A program made the position numbers and the translations under genes. 22,435 bases of DNA, from IMG/VR virus record IMGVR_UViG_3300025674_000440, positions 1 through 22,435 of that record, one strand, 5' to 3'. Source of the DNA: a virus. Positions within the stretch are counted from its first letter, which is position 1. Every line of letters begins with the position of its first letter. This document shows, piece after piece, positions 1-7,700 of this stretch. The notes beneath the pieces are model-generated. The model was not told where the DNA came from. It worked only from the letters and a program-made list of their open reading frames with translations, and ran no database searches.

Positions 1-576
1 CCTAAGAACAAACAATTTGGCCCTGAACAACAAGATGTTGCAGCTTTATATTTGGCTCGTCAACGTTTACTTCATTTAGGTGGTTTATCTGCTTTAAATA
101 AAGCTGGTATTACACCAGAAATATCAAATGCTTTAGCTCCTGAATGGGCTTCTTTCCCTACTACTTCTGGAAATAGTTTCTATTCTGATCAATCAGTCAA
201 GAAGTTATCTGCTATCCAAGCTGCTTTTGGTGGAGCAGAACCTTTAACCGGACCACCTCCTCTAGCACCAACAACAGCTTCTGCAGCTGAACAGTTTGAA
301 GCAGCAAGAAAAAGGCAAGAGTATTTAGATAATTATGCACGTTATGCTTATCAAGCTCCGTTAATAGATCCAGAAGATTACAGACAAATAGGTGCACCAA
401 GACTTAGACAATCAGTACAAAAAGGAAACCAGTTTGCTGGTGAAGTGGTTGATGCCATTAAAGCCAGTATTCTTGGTTCTGTACTATCTGGAACTCCTAT
501 AAACCCTATGTCTTCGATTAACGCAGGAATTAACTACGCATTACCCCGTACCGCATTGAGAGGATTATTGCCATGA
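1..576 (+). CDS. Partial gene, probable virion-associated protein (3' part)
   Basis: The frame is open from the first base of the window, so the true start lies upstream and 191 C-terminal residues are visible. A TTG at 52 is in frame but has no special claim to be the start. The visible part has a Pro/Ala/Thr stretch, then a charged helical segment (EAARKRQEYLDNYARYAY), then a Gly/Ala/Ser-rich tail containing SILGSVLSGTPINPMSSINAG. I recognise no family. The stop overlaps the next start as ATGA, so the two are probably translationally coupled. Being first in a run of tightly packed genes before likely structural proteins suggests a virion or assembly role, but that is inferred from context only. 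Confidence 0.7.
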   Translation, partial: PKNKQFGPEQQDVAALYLARQRLLHLGGLSALNKAGITPEISNALAPEWASFPTTSGNSFYSDQSVKKLSAIQAAFGGAEPLTGPPPLAPTTASAAEQFEAARKRQEYLDNYARYAYQAPLIDPEDYRQIGAPRLRQSVQKGNQFAGEVVDAIKASILGSVLSGTPINPMSSINAGINYALPRTALRGLLP

Positions 577-884
577 AGTTAGGTGGATCAAGACGTTATT
601 TAGACTATATGACACCTGTTGAGCAAAGCGCTCGAGGTTCATTGAATGAAGGTTATTTACCGGGAGACATTTACTCCGTTTATGGTAGTCCAGTCGAAAA
701 ACCTCAAAAACAGTTTCCTATTAACATAGACACAAAAGCTGATTTAGCACCTGGACCACAAGCATTTGAAAATCTTTTAAACAATATAGATCCTTCTCGT
801 TCAGTAGAAAATCGTATCTTTAATGACAACCCTGGCTTCCTTAAATTAATTTCTGGAATGGGTGGAATGGGAATGATGGGCTAA
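573..884 (+). CDS. Small protein of unknown function with Gly/Met-rich tail
   Basis: This 103-residue protein starts at an ATG that overlaps the previous stop (ATGA). The N-terminus is basic (MKLGGSRRYLDYM). The middle is Pro-rich and ends in a helical segment around FENLLNNIDPSRSVENRIF. The last ten residues are almost only Gly and Met (GMGGMGMMG). There are no membrane segments, cysteines or recognisable motifs. The codon use and overlap architecture match the neighbours, so it is very likely a real gene. Function unknown; context suggests a minor virion or head-completion type protein, which is inference. Confidence 0.75.
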   Translation: MKLGGSRRYLDYMTPVEQSARGSLNEGYLPGDIYSVYGSPVEKPQKQFPINIDTKADLAPGPQAFENLLNNIDPSRSVENRIFNDNPGFLKLISGMGGMGMMG

Positions 885-886
885 AA

Positions 887-892
887 TATAAT
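887..892 (+). promoter_or_regulatory. Candidate -10 box (TATAAT) before the 917 gene
   Basis: A perfect TATAAT lies in the 32-bp gap between the 103-aa and 256-aa genes, 24 nt before the GTG at 917. No convincing -35 is visible. The spacing is nearly the same as for the TATAAT boxes before the two fibre genes (27 and 25 nt), which supports a shared late-type promoter. In AT-rich DNA a TATAAT can arise by chance. Confidence 0.4.
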
Positions 893-916
893 TAACTTAA
901 AAGTATTGTAAAAGAC

Positions 917-1687
917 GTGGCATCTACCTCAACCAATAAGCAGCCTTTACTTGTTGATAGGCCTCTATTTGATTCTGTACGAGTTACAACTCAAACTGCA
1001 GGAAGTCAAGCTAATAATACTGTGTTTGTTCAAGGTGGTCAAGCACCGGCCATCCTTGTTGACATGGATGCTGAATTAACGGACGATACCAATAACGGCG
1101 GAATCGTAGATGCAATTCAGATTACTCGTGATGATTTCTATCGCGCCCCAGATCAATCTTTAACTTCGGCAACTACTGGCAGCGTTGTTTCGTTAACTAG
1201 TGGTGAAGTTATTCTTGTTTCCGATTCAACTTGGATTGGAACCGGTACCAGCTCTGGTTACGGTTATTATACTTACACAGGTTCAACCTTAACGGGTACG
1301 TTAGGCAGTTTTACATATACTGCTGCCTCTGGATTTAACTATGAAGGAGTTGAATATGATAACCGCAAAGCAGTAACTTTTGTTTTTTATGCCACTCGCG
1401 GCACTACTACACCAATTCCGGCATCTGGCGACTACAAAGTTTTATTTTCCAAGACAGTTCCAGCTGGTACAAATACCGTCGACTGTAGCGACATCATGCC
1501 TGAAGTGGCAGTTCCAGCTGTACATGTTGGCAATACAAACGGCTTAGAAAATAAAGCCCCTTTGCGTAATAAAGGAATTTATTTAGAAAAAGGTGATCGT
1601 ATTTACGTTGGCGTGTTTCCTGATGGCCCCAATATTTCTGGATACACAAATGGTGCTCACGTAACTGCTCAAGGCGGATTCTTCTAA
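917..1687 (+). CDS. Probable virion structural protein, 256 aa
   Basis: The gene starts at GTG (917); no other start gives a sensible N-terminus after the gap. The protein is rich in Thr, Gly, Ser and Val with few Lys or Arg, a beta-rich composition typical of phage decoration, neck or tail proteins. The middle has a Gly/Tyr/Thr stretch (GYGYYTYTGSTLTG). The C-terminal half has a beta-sandwich-like alternation (AVTFVFYATRG, GDYKVLFSKTVPAG, IYLEKGDRIYVGVFPDG). The stop overlaps the next ATG by one base (TAATG). I cannot name the family; the structural role is inferred from composition and position. Confidence 0.7.
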   Translation: MASTSTNKQPLLVDRPLFDSVRVTTQTAGSQANNTVFVQGGQAPAILVDMDAELTDDTNNGGIVDAIQITRDDFYRAPDQSLTSATTGSVVSLTSGEVILVSDSTWIGTGTSSGYGYYTYTGSTLTGTLGSFTYTAASGFNYEGVEYDNRKAVTFVFYATRGTTTPIPASGDYKVLFSKTVPAGTNTVDCSDIMPEVAVPAVHVGNTNGLENKAPLRNKGIYLEKGDRIYVGVFPDGPNISGYTNGAHVTAQGGFF

Positions 1688-3270
1688 TGGCTAAAAAGAG
1701 TGGAAGCTCTTTTGGTAATTTTAGTGAATTAAAAAAATTCCAAACCAAAGGAGTCCAACCAATCAGAACTGAATTTTCAAAAGGCTCTGTTCCTGATTCT
1801 ATCTACTCTTCAAATAGAGAAGCAGCCTGGTCCAGATGGAGGAGAGGCTATGAGATATATGCCAATTCAACTGTTGGCGAAGTTTATAGCTACCCCTTTA
1901 ATTACACAGTACCTTTACCCCCTGGTACAGTTCTCCCTCCTGGTGTTAATCCACCTCAAATTCCTGGCATCTTCCAAGGTTTTCCTACAAAAAATAAAGA
2001 ATTTGGAATGCACTGGTCTGGCGTTCGAGTTGCTGGAAGTCTAAGGTTTGATAATTTAAGAGGAGCAGGAGGAATCCCTGCTGCAATTAAATCAGTTACA
2101 GAAGATGAAAATTATTGGTATATATCTTTAGAAGGTGGCTGGAATGCACAGAATCCTTTACCTCCTCCTTTATTTATTCCTCCAGTAATTATTGGAGGCA
2201 AGGAAATTATTCCTAAACAATATCCTATTAATGGAGAAATTTTAGAAGATCGTGTTATTACAGTAGGCGGTGATGTAATTACATCAGACACAATTGATCC
2301 TACAACTCAAAAACGCTACGGTTACTTACAAGCAGTTCTTGTTTCTACAGATGAAATTAACGGAGTTTTGACTTTACAAAAACAAGGGTCTGTTGAATCT
2401 ACTCCTGACGCTGTATTTAGAACTCCAGCAGTCGACGATTTTCATGTAGGACGCTATTTAATCACAGGAACAAGATACTGTTGTTCTTGTCAAGATTTTA
2501 CACGTAGAGATTATTCTTACATGATGAATCTTGGCAAAGGAAATCAAAAGGTATTCCCTAGAACCAGACCAGCTGTTATCAAGCCTGGTCGAAAAGAAAT
2601 TATGACGTTAAGCGGAAAAGTAAATAACAATGCAATGACTAGCGCAACTGTTAATAGAGGAATGGAAGTTATTGCGCCAAGTCCTGAATATAATATTCCT
2701 CCAACTGTAACGCCTAATTCATCTATTGATTCAAAAGCACTTAGAGATAATCCCGGCGTGTTTAGAGATTTTGGTAAAACATATACAAGGAATACTCCTT
2801 TACCTTCTCTTCAAGGCGGTGTAGCAGAAGGACCTCCTAATTATGAAGACTATAGTACGAAACAAAATCCTGATGGCTCTTATACATTAGAATCATTAGG
2901 TGATTTCTGGACACCGTTACTTGATGAATTAAGATACTGCAAACATATTTATGCAATGAAATTCATGGAAAAGGTTTTTCCTCCGGAGCCTTCCGATTAC
3001 CCTGTTGAGACCGGTAGCATAACACAATGGGAAAAGGATTTAGTAGATAAACAGAACAAAGATAACGAAGAAGCAGCATATAAGTTATCAAGACAAGGGT
3101 TATCGCGGATGGACGTGCCTCCTTACAACTGCCAGGCACCGATGATGATGCCAATGATGCAAAAACTGTTTAATGTGCCATCTACATTTGTTTTGATGTC
3201 AGGTTTTACTATGTACGATAAAAACGGCAAGCCATATGAACCAGCAAAGAATGAATCCCCTGGAACATAA
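1687..3270 (+). CDS. 527-aa probable virion protein with a split SWIM-like zinc signature
   Basis: The ATG overlaps the previous stop by one base, with AAGGCGG about 10 nt upstream as a ribosome site. Residues 1-120 are Pro/Gly/Tyr-rich. Residues 266-271 read CSCQDF, preceded by the strand-like GRYLITGTRYC. Residues 418-423 read CKHIYA, followed by MKFMEKVF. Together these give CxC...CxH, the zinc-ligand order of the SWIM domain, with the same flanking residues (C-x-C-x-D-F and C-K-H-I) that SWIM domains show. The gap is 149 residues instead of the usual short one. The gap is basic and Pro-rich at first and ends near DFWTPLLDELRYC. The C-terminus has a Met-rich run (PMMMPMMQ). The operon context suggests a virion component; zinc binding is inferred. 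Confidence 0.7.
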   Translation: MAKKSGSSFGNFSELKKFQTKGVQPIRTEFSKGSVPDSIYSSNREAAWSRWRRGYEIYANSTVGEVYSYPFNYTVPLPPGTVLPPGVNPPQIPGIFQGFPTKNKEFGMHWSGVRVAGSLRFDNLRGAGGIPAAIKSVTEDENYWYISLEGGWNAQNPLPPPLFIPPVIIGGKEIIPKQYPINGEILEDRVITVGGDVITSDTIDPTTQKRYGYLQAVLVSTDEINGVLTLQKQGSVESTPDAVFRTPAVDDFHVGRYLITGTRYCCSCQDFTRRDYSYMMNLGKGNQKVFPRTRPAVIKPGRKEIMTLSGKVNNNAMTSATVNRGMEVIAPSPEYNIPPTVTPNSSIDSKALRDNPGVFRDFGKTYTRNTPLPSLQGGVAEGPPNYEDYSTKQNPDGSYTLESLGDFWTPLLDELRYCKHIYAMKFMEKVFPPEPSDYPVETGSITQWEKDLVDKQNKDNEEAAYKLSRQGLSRMDVPPYNCQAPMMMPMMQKLFNVPSTFVLMSGFTMYDKNGKPYEPAKNESPGT

Positions 3271-3491
3271 TGGCTGACTTTAACGAAATTGTTGACGGTA
3301 CATTTGTATTATCAGAAGAGCAGATTTCCATTAGAAAATATGGGTTTAGTCCAATCAAAGCATCGGGAACACCGACGGTTTATCACCCGGGTGATGTTGT
3401 GAACTTACCCTACACGACAGGAGAAATTTCAACAATCGAAGCTATTGGTCTAGCCTGGAATGCATTTGCCAGTGGTATTACTCCAGAATAA
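3270..3491 (+). CDS. Small protein of unknown function, 73 aa
   Basis: The ATG overlaps the stop of the 527-aa gene by one base (TAATG), the same junction as at 1687 and 4711, so translation is probably coupled. The protein is acidic to neutral and begins MADFNEIVDGTFVLSEEQISIRKYGF. It has short beta-like segments, a HPGDVVNLPY turn and a helical C-terminus. No motif is recognised. It is the last gene before the recombinase-like module and closes the first structural run. Confidence 0.7.
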   Translation: MADFNEIVDGTFVLSEEQISIRKYGFSPIKASGTPTVYHPGDVVNLPYTTGEISTIEAIGLAWNAFASGITPE

Positions 3492-3537
3492 TACAAAGTG
3501 TTAAGAGTTTATACTTATATTACAGATGCAACGTTTC

Positions 3538-3563
3538 ATAGGGAATTCCTATAGGGAATTCCT
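3538..3563 (+). repeat. Two perfect 13-bp direct repeats, each carrying GGAATTCC
   Basis: The unit ATAGGGAATTCCT occurs twice without a gap (3538-3550 and 3551-3563) and is followed by AT. Each unit contains the palindrome GGAATTCC, and the array also forms ATAGG...CCTAT arms. It lies in the 130-bp gap between the 73-aa gene and the recombinase-like gene. Such paired palindromic direct repeats are typical of protein-binding sites: an operator, or an arm or accessory site for a recombinase or excisionase. The function is inferred from position. Confidence 0.6.
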
Positions 3564-3621
3564 ATTAGACGCTGCCTTTGTCAGATTTTTTGCTTAACCT
3601 GCAGTTACTGGCTCATGTATT

Positions 3622-4035
3622 ATGGATTCCACCAAACCGGTTGACCAGCAGATCCTCGACGAGTTTTTTCGTCTGAGTAAAGAAAACCACGAAGTCGCTT
3701 GGCTTTTTGGTATGATCGCTACTTATGGGATCAAACCAGACCATTTAAAAGATTTTCAATGGGTAGGGCAGTCCATCCAAATTAAAAACAGAAAAAAACC
3801 ATTACACCCACTACATCCACAGTGGGTTATTTTGTTTGAACTCCAATCAAAAGAGCCCAGAAATTTTCTAGGCTCATGGGAAAAGACCTGTGTGAATTTG
3901 TATAGGATGATGGCACTACAACAAATCAGCATGAACATTACTGATCTTTTGTTGGCCTACAACACCCGCAAAAAATGCCCGTTGTACACTAAGCAGCGGC
4001 AAACTCCTCGTGTAAAACGTTTAAGTCTCGTTTGA
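3622..4035 (+). CDS. Degenerate tyrosine-recombinase-like protein, catalytic residues lost
   Basis: Residues 24-50 (EVAWLFGMIATYGIKPDHLKDF) match the first conserved box of cyanobacterial-type tyrosine recombinases (ATYGxRPxE), but the catalytic Arg is Lys38. Residues 108-116 read DLLLAYNTR where the family has DLRHAWAxR, so the second-box Arg and His are both replaced by Leu. The protein ends 21 residues later, before the region that would carry the nucleophilic Tyr. At 137 aa it is also short for an integrase and has no N-terminal arm-binding domain. It therefore cannot be an active recombinase, but the uninterrupted frame suggests it is still expressed. The 3' end overlaps the convergent excisionase-like gene by 47 bp. 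The family call rests on my recall of motifs. Confidence 0.5.
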   Translation: MDSTKPVDQQILDEFFRLSKENHEVAWLFGMIATYGIKPDHLKDFQWVGQSIQIKNRKKPLHPLHPQWVILFELQSKEPRNFLGSWEKTCVNLYRMMALQQISMNITDLLLAYNTRKKCPLYTKQRQTPRVKRLSLV

Positions 4036-4216
4036 TCCGTGGCACGCACCATAGATAGCTATCACGAGAATACGTGATACCATCAAAGGAAGCGAAATGC
4101 GGTCCCAGCTTTAAGGTACCGTCGTCTCTGTATTTCAAGAGAGTTTCCTTTTCGATGCCAAGTTGTTCGGCAGCTTGGGCGACATAATGCCAGCCACCTG
4201 GTTTGCGAGCAGTCAT
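3989..4216 (-). CDS. Excisionase-like HTH DNA-binding protein, 75 aa
   Basis: The protein begins MTARKPGGWHYVAQAAEQLG, followed by IEKETLLKYRDDGTLKLGPHF. This is the helix-turn-helix plus wing arrangement of excisionase or MerR-like small DNA-binding proteins (xVAQAAEQLGIxxxTLLKYRDDGxL). The C-terminal part (YSRDSYLWCVPRIKRDL) resembles the recognition wing and tail. It is convergent with the recombinase-like gene and overlaps its 3' end, a typical int/xis pairing. An inverted repeat TATCACG/CGTGATA (4060-4079) lies inside the coding region and is probably incidental. The role may be excision, or control of the divergent HNH/giant-gene promoter region. HTH fair, excisionase role tentative. 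Confidence 0.6.
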   Translation of the reverse strand: MTARKPGGWHYVAQAAEQLGIEKETLLKYRDDGTLKLGPHFASFDGITYSRDSYLWCVPRIKRDLNVLHEEFAAA

Positions 4217-4238
4217 AAGGCTCTTTCTGGACTCTTTT

Positions 4239-4266
4239 AAAGTATCGAGAGAAATAGCTTTTTCAA
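4239..4266 (-). promoter_or_regulatory. Candidate sigma70-type promoter for the excisionase-like gene
   Basis: On the minus strand TTGAAA (4266-4261) is followed, after 16 bp, by TACTTT (4244-4239), about 20 bp before the ATG at 4216. The remainder of the 144-bp divergent spacer 4217-4360 holds no clear dyad. The HNH start at 4361 has only a weak ribosome site (AAAGAG). The -10 match is imperfect. Confidence 0.35.
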
Positions 4267-4360
4267 GTCGGTATAGAATTTTTTCGGGTTTCTGTGAAGT
4301 TGGGTAAAGCGTGATTTAATATTTAGTTCATTTAAAATGAGATAACGGCAATCAAAGAGT

Positions 4361-4711
4361 ATGTTCAATTGTGAGCAGGATCCCCTTTCCCTCCTCATTG
4401 AATTAACTCCGAAATTAGCGAAGAAACGTTATCGACAATCTATTTATGACGCTTGGGATGGTTTATGTGGTTATTGCGGAGCAACTGCTACATCTTTGGA
4501 TCACATTATTCCAAGATTTAAATCCGGTTCTTCTAGTAGAAATAACCTAGTACCGGCCTGCCAACGCTGTAACTCTAATAAAGCAAGCACTGATATGGAA
4601 GCTTGGTACATGATACAAGATTTTTACGAAGAAGAAAAATTAGAACGCCTACAAGATTGGATGAATCAAGAAATTATTGATATATTTAGTTATACAAAAG
4701 GAGCAGCATAA
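4361..4711 (+). CDS. HNH homing-type endonuclease
   Basis: This 116-aa protein has a complete HNH fold signature. There is a zinc knuckle C36-x2-C39 (CGYCG), the DHI catalytic motif (D47-H48), Asn62 in NNLVPAC, a second knuckle C67-x2-C70, and N71/K74 (CNSNK). The N-terminal leader is helical (LLIELTPKLAKKRYRQSIYDAW), and I recall similar leaders in free-standing HNH proteins of marine cyanophages. It probably nicks or cuts DNA as a homing or packaging-associated nuclease. Its stop overlaps the start of the giant gene by one base, and AAGGAG at 4698-4703 serves that next gene. The position just after the recombinase remnant is consistent with an inserted mobile module. Confidence 0.85.
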   Translation: MFNCEQDPLSLLIELTPKLAKKRYRQSIYDAWDGLCGYCGATATSLDHIIPRFKSGSSSRNNLVPACQRCNSNKASTDMEAWYMIQDFYEEEKLERLQDWMNQEIIDIFSYTKGAA

Positions 4712-7700
4712 TGGGTTACCTCAGAAAAGATGACAATCCAAATGTTTCGGCGCTCCAGACCAGATACAGTGGTGTCATTAACATAGCGTGTTACTTAAAA
4801 AAGGATGGAACTTGCGACGCAACCGAATCTATAAAACAACTGGACGACTTAATAAAAACACAGAAGGAAAAGTTTGCAGCAGGTATTCCCACACTCCAAG
4901 TAAGACAACCCACTGCTGAAGACCCTAACTCTAGAACTTTTGACGAAAATTTTAAAAATCCTTTTGAAGGCTGGGGGTCGTATAAGGATACAGGTTTAAT
5001 TAAGGCTGACCAGATAGGAAATATGGTTGCGCCAAGTGAGTCTGACAAAGTAAAAGGAGTACTTGATGGGTTTTTTGTAAGTTATGTTGGACACGACAAC
5101 GGGCAATATCCGGATTACGAAAAAGTCAATGAAAAAGTTACAGAGTTAAAGAATGCACTATCTTCGATGGAGAAATTTTATAGTGTATATACCGGTAAAA
5201 ATTCAAGTATAAAGCCTGGTCAAGATAACTATAAAAAGTTAATTGAAGAACTAGATAATCTAGTGCTAAAAACCGAAAGATATCCAGAAGGTAAGCTTGC
5301 TGGTTTAGGAAAAGAATTAGCAGATAAAGTTTTAAACATTGCAGAAGATAATATTGAACAGTATCACATTTACAACCATATTCCACAAGACGAAGAGGTA
5401 CAAGCTTACATAAAAGAAAGAAAAAATAAAGGGTTTTTGCAACCTCCGGTTGGTAGTTTTAATACAGATTACTATTTTAGGAATTCAGAGGAGGCTACAA
5501 GAGAAGGTCTTGCAATGTTAGGAAGGGAACTAGAAAAAGATGAAGAAGGGAATCCAGTTTTAGATGCAAATGGAAATGTAAAAACATTTAGTGCAAACGT
5601 AAAAGATTTATATAAAATTGCTCGATACGCAGACAGTATAGAAGACTATGCCGGTGGTGCAGACCGAATGCAATCGTCAGCCGCAACTAATTTTGCAAAT
5701 GATCATTACATTTCAAGAGTTACGGATAGCAATGGAAATCTTACTAATGATTATTACAATATAAGAGTTAATGAGCCTGTTGCAGATAAAAATCAAATGC
5801 TTTACAGAGGGGTAGGAAATAAACTAGATACTCGACAGAAACAAGAACTTGCAAAAGGTTTTTTTGACATTAGTGCTTTACCTGAATATGAAACTAAAGA
5901 AGTTTTTGATAATGAAGGTAATTTAATTTCTGTTAAAACAGACACCCAACTTGATCCGGGTTTTGATGCAAGAGAATACTATATAAACCGTGGAGTAGAT
6001 GAAGAAGTAATCGATGATTTGTTAATAACAGACGAAGCAGAGACTACAGTTTCTGCAGCTGAAAATATAGTTGCTGAAAATGTAGGAAATGTAGTAGGGA
6101 AGTACCTGGGACAATTTGAAGCGTTAACAAGAGATTCTTTGCAAAAAACAATTGAAGCAATGAAACTGCAAAGCCAAAAAGAAGCAGCAACGGCTATGCT
6201 CGGTGGTATTGGCACAATTAAAGGACTGCAAACTTTTGGAGCAGATATTGCTGAGCAAATTGTAGGAGGATTTAATATTGGCGGATTTAATCCCTTGCAA
6301 GGTGCATTTGATGAGTTAGAAGATAGATTAAAAACAGATTTTGAAAAGTTTTCACCTTTTAGCCAAAGTAAGAACAATGTTATTTATAACTGGCAAAAAT
6401 GGTTTGGAGAAACTTTTAATGATGCTTATGACTCTCAATATTCTTTTAATGAGCTTCTTGATCAAGCAATAACCGATGACAGCTACCTTTTGGATGAACA
6501 GTCTGTTTTTCAAAGAAAAATAATAGAGAGTGTAGGCAATCATTTTCAAAATAAAAAATCTACATTATTTGGAAGCCCCAGAGATGTTTTAAATGACAGT
6601 GAGTTATCCAATGTAGAAAGAGAAGAAAAAGATATTTTACAAGATGCTTTTTATCAAAAAGGTTCTCCAGAGAGCAATGAAGAAAAAGCATTAAGGACTA
6701 TCGCATTACTTTCTGTTGAGGGAAAATTAATCTCTGAAGAGCTAGGAGAAAAAACCTTTGAAGAAATTGTTGATGAAAAATTAACGAACTCTACAAAAGA
6801 TGAAATCCTAAAAAGTATTTTTTTAAAAACAAACGAAAACCAGGATTTAACTGAGATGGGCATGGGAGGCATCGCCAAGACCCATACTGGAACAACAAGT
6901 CCCGAACAACTTTTAAATAAGCTTGGCTTATCACAGCAAAAATTTGATGCAGCTAATTTAGAAAATAAATTTTTACATTTAACATTAAAAAATAAATTAA
7001 ACAACAACGCATATAAACTTACCCAACCATCTTCTACCTACAAAGGTGCAGAAAATTGGTTTGGTGAATCAAATATTGATGATAATTTAAAGAAAATTTT
7101 ACAAGTAGTTTTTAAAGGTAATAAACCTGAAGGAACGAATGTAAATAGCTTTACATTTAGCACTTATGAAGCCCCTGTTCAAAACTGGTCTTTTTATAAA
7201 ATGACCATAGATCCAGCTTCTAGCGAATATGGACCTCTTACTTATGGCAATAATTCTAGTGCCAATTGGTATGTTCAACTACCGAAAGATACGCAAGTTT
7301 CAAATGCAATAGGTCAATTTTATGAACCGGCAAAAATAACCACGGGAACTTCTAACGAAATTACATTTAATCTAAAAGACGAATTTAGGTTTAAAGAAAT
7401 TGAGGCGTTAAACAACCTTCAACTGCCCGTTTTTCTAAAAGTTAACAGGCCAGATATTGCAAAATCATTATCAAGAGACGAAAAGGAAGCGCTTGGAGTT
7501 GAATGGGGAGAAAAAATTTTTAATAATAACATTCTTAACGAATTAGGATATGACACATCTACTCAGCAAGCCATTGTTAATTCCAGTCGTGCATTAAGCG
7601 CTGAAATTAGAAAACTTGGTTCTGGTCGAAATATGAGTGGAGATATTTTGCATGACGTTATTACAGGAGAAACAATTGATTATCTTACCAAAAGAAAGTA

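Noticed and set aside
52-54. TTG as start of the first gene
   Set aside because: The frame is open to base 1 without a stop and there is no ribosome site before the TTG, so the gene is simply cut by the window edge.
4060-4079. Inverted repeat TATCACG/CGTGATA
   Set aside because: It lies inside the excisionase-like coding frame, has short arms and no link to a start or stop, so chance is enough.
4217-4360. tRNA gene or attachment core near the recombinase module
   Set aside because: No cloverleaf, CCA end or flanking direct repeat was found in this spacer or around the recombinase remnant.
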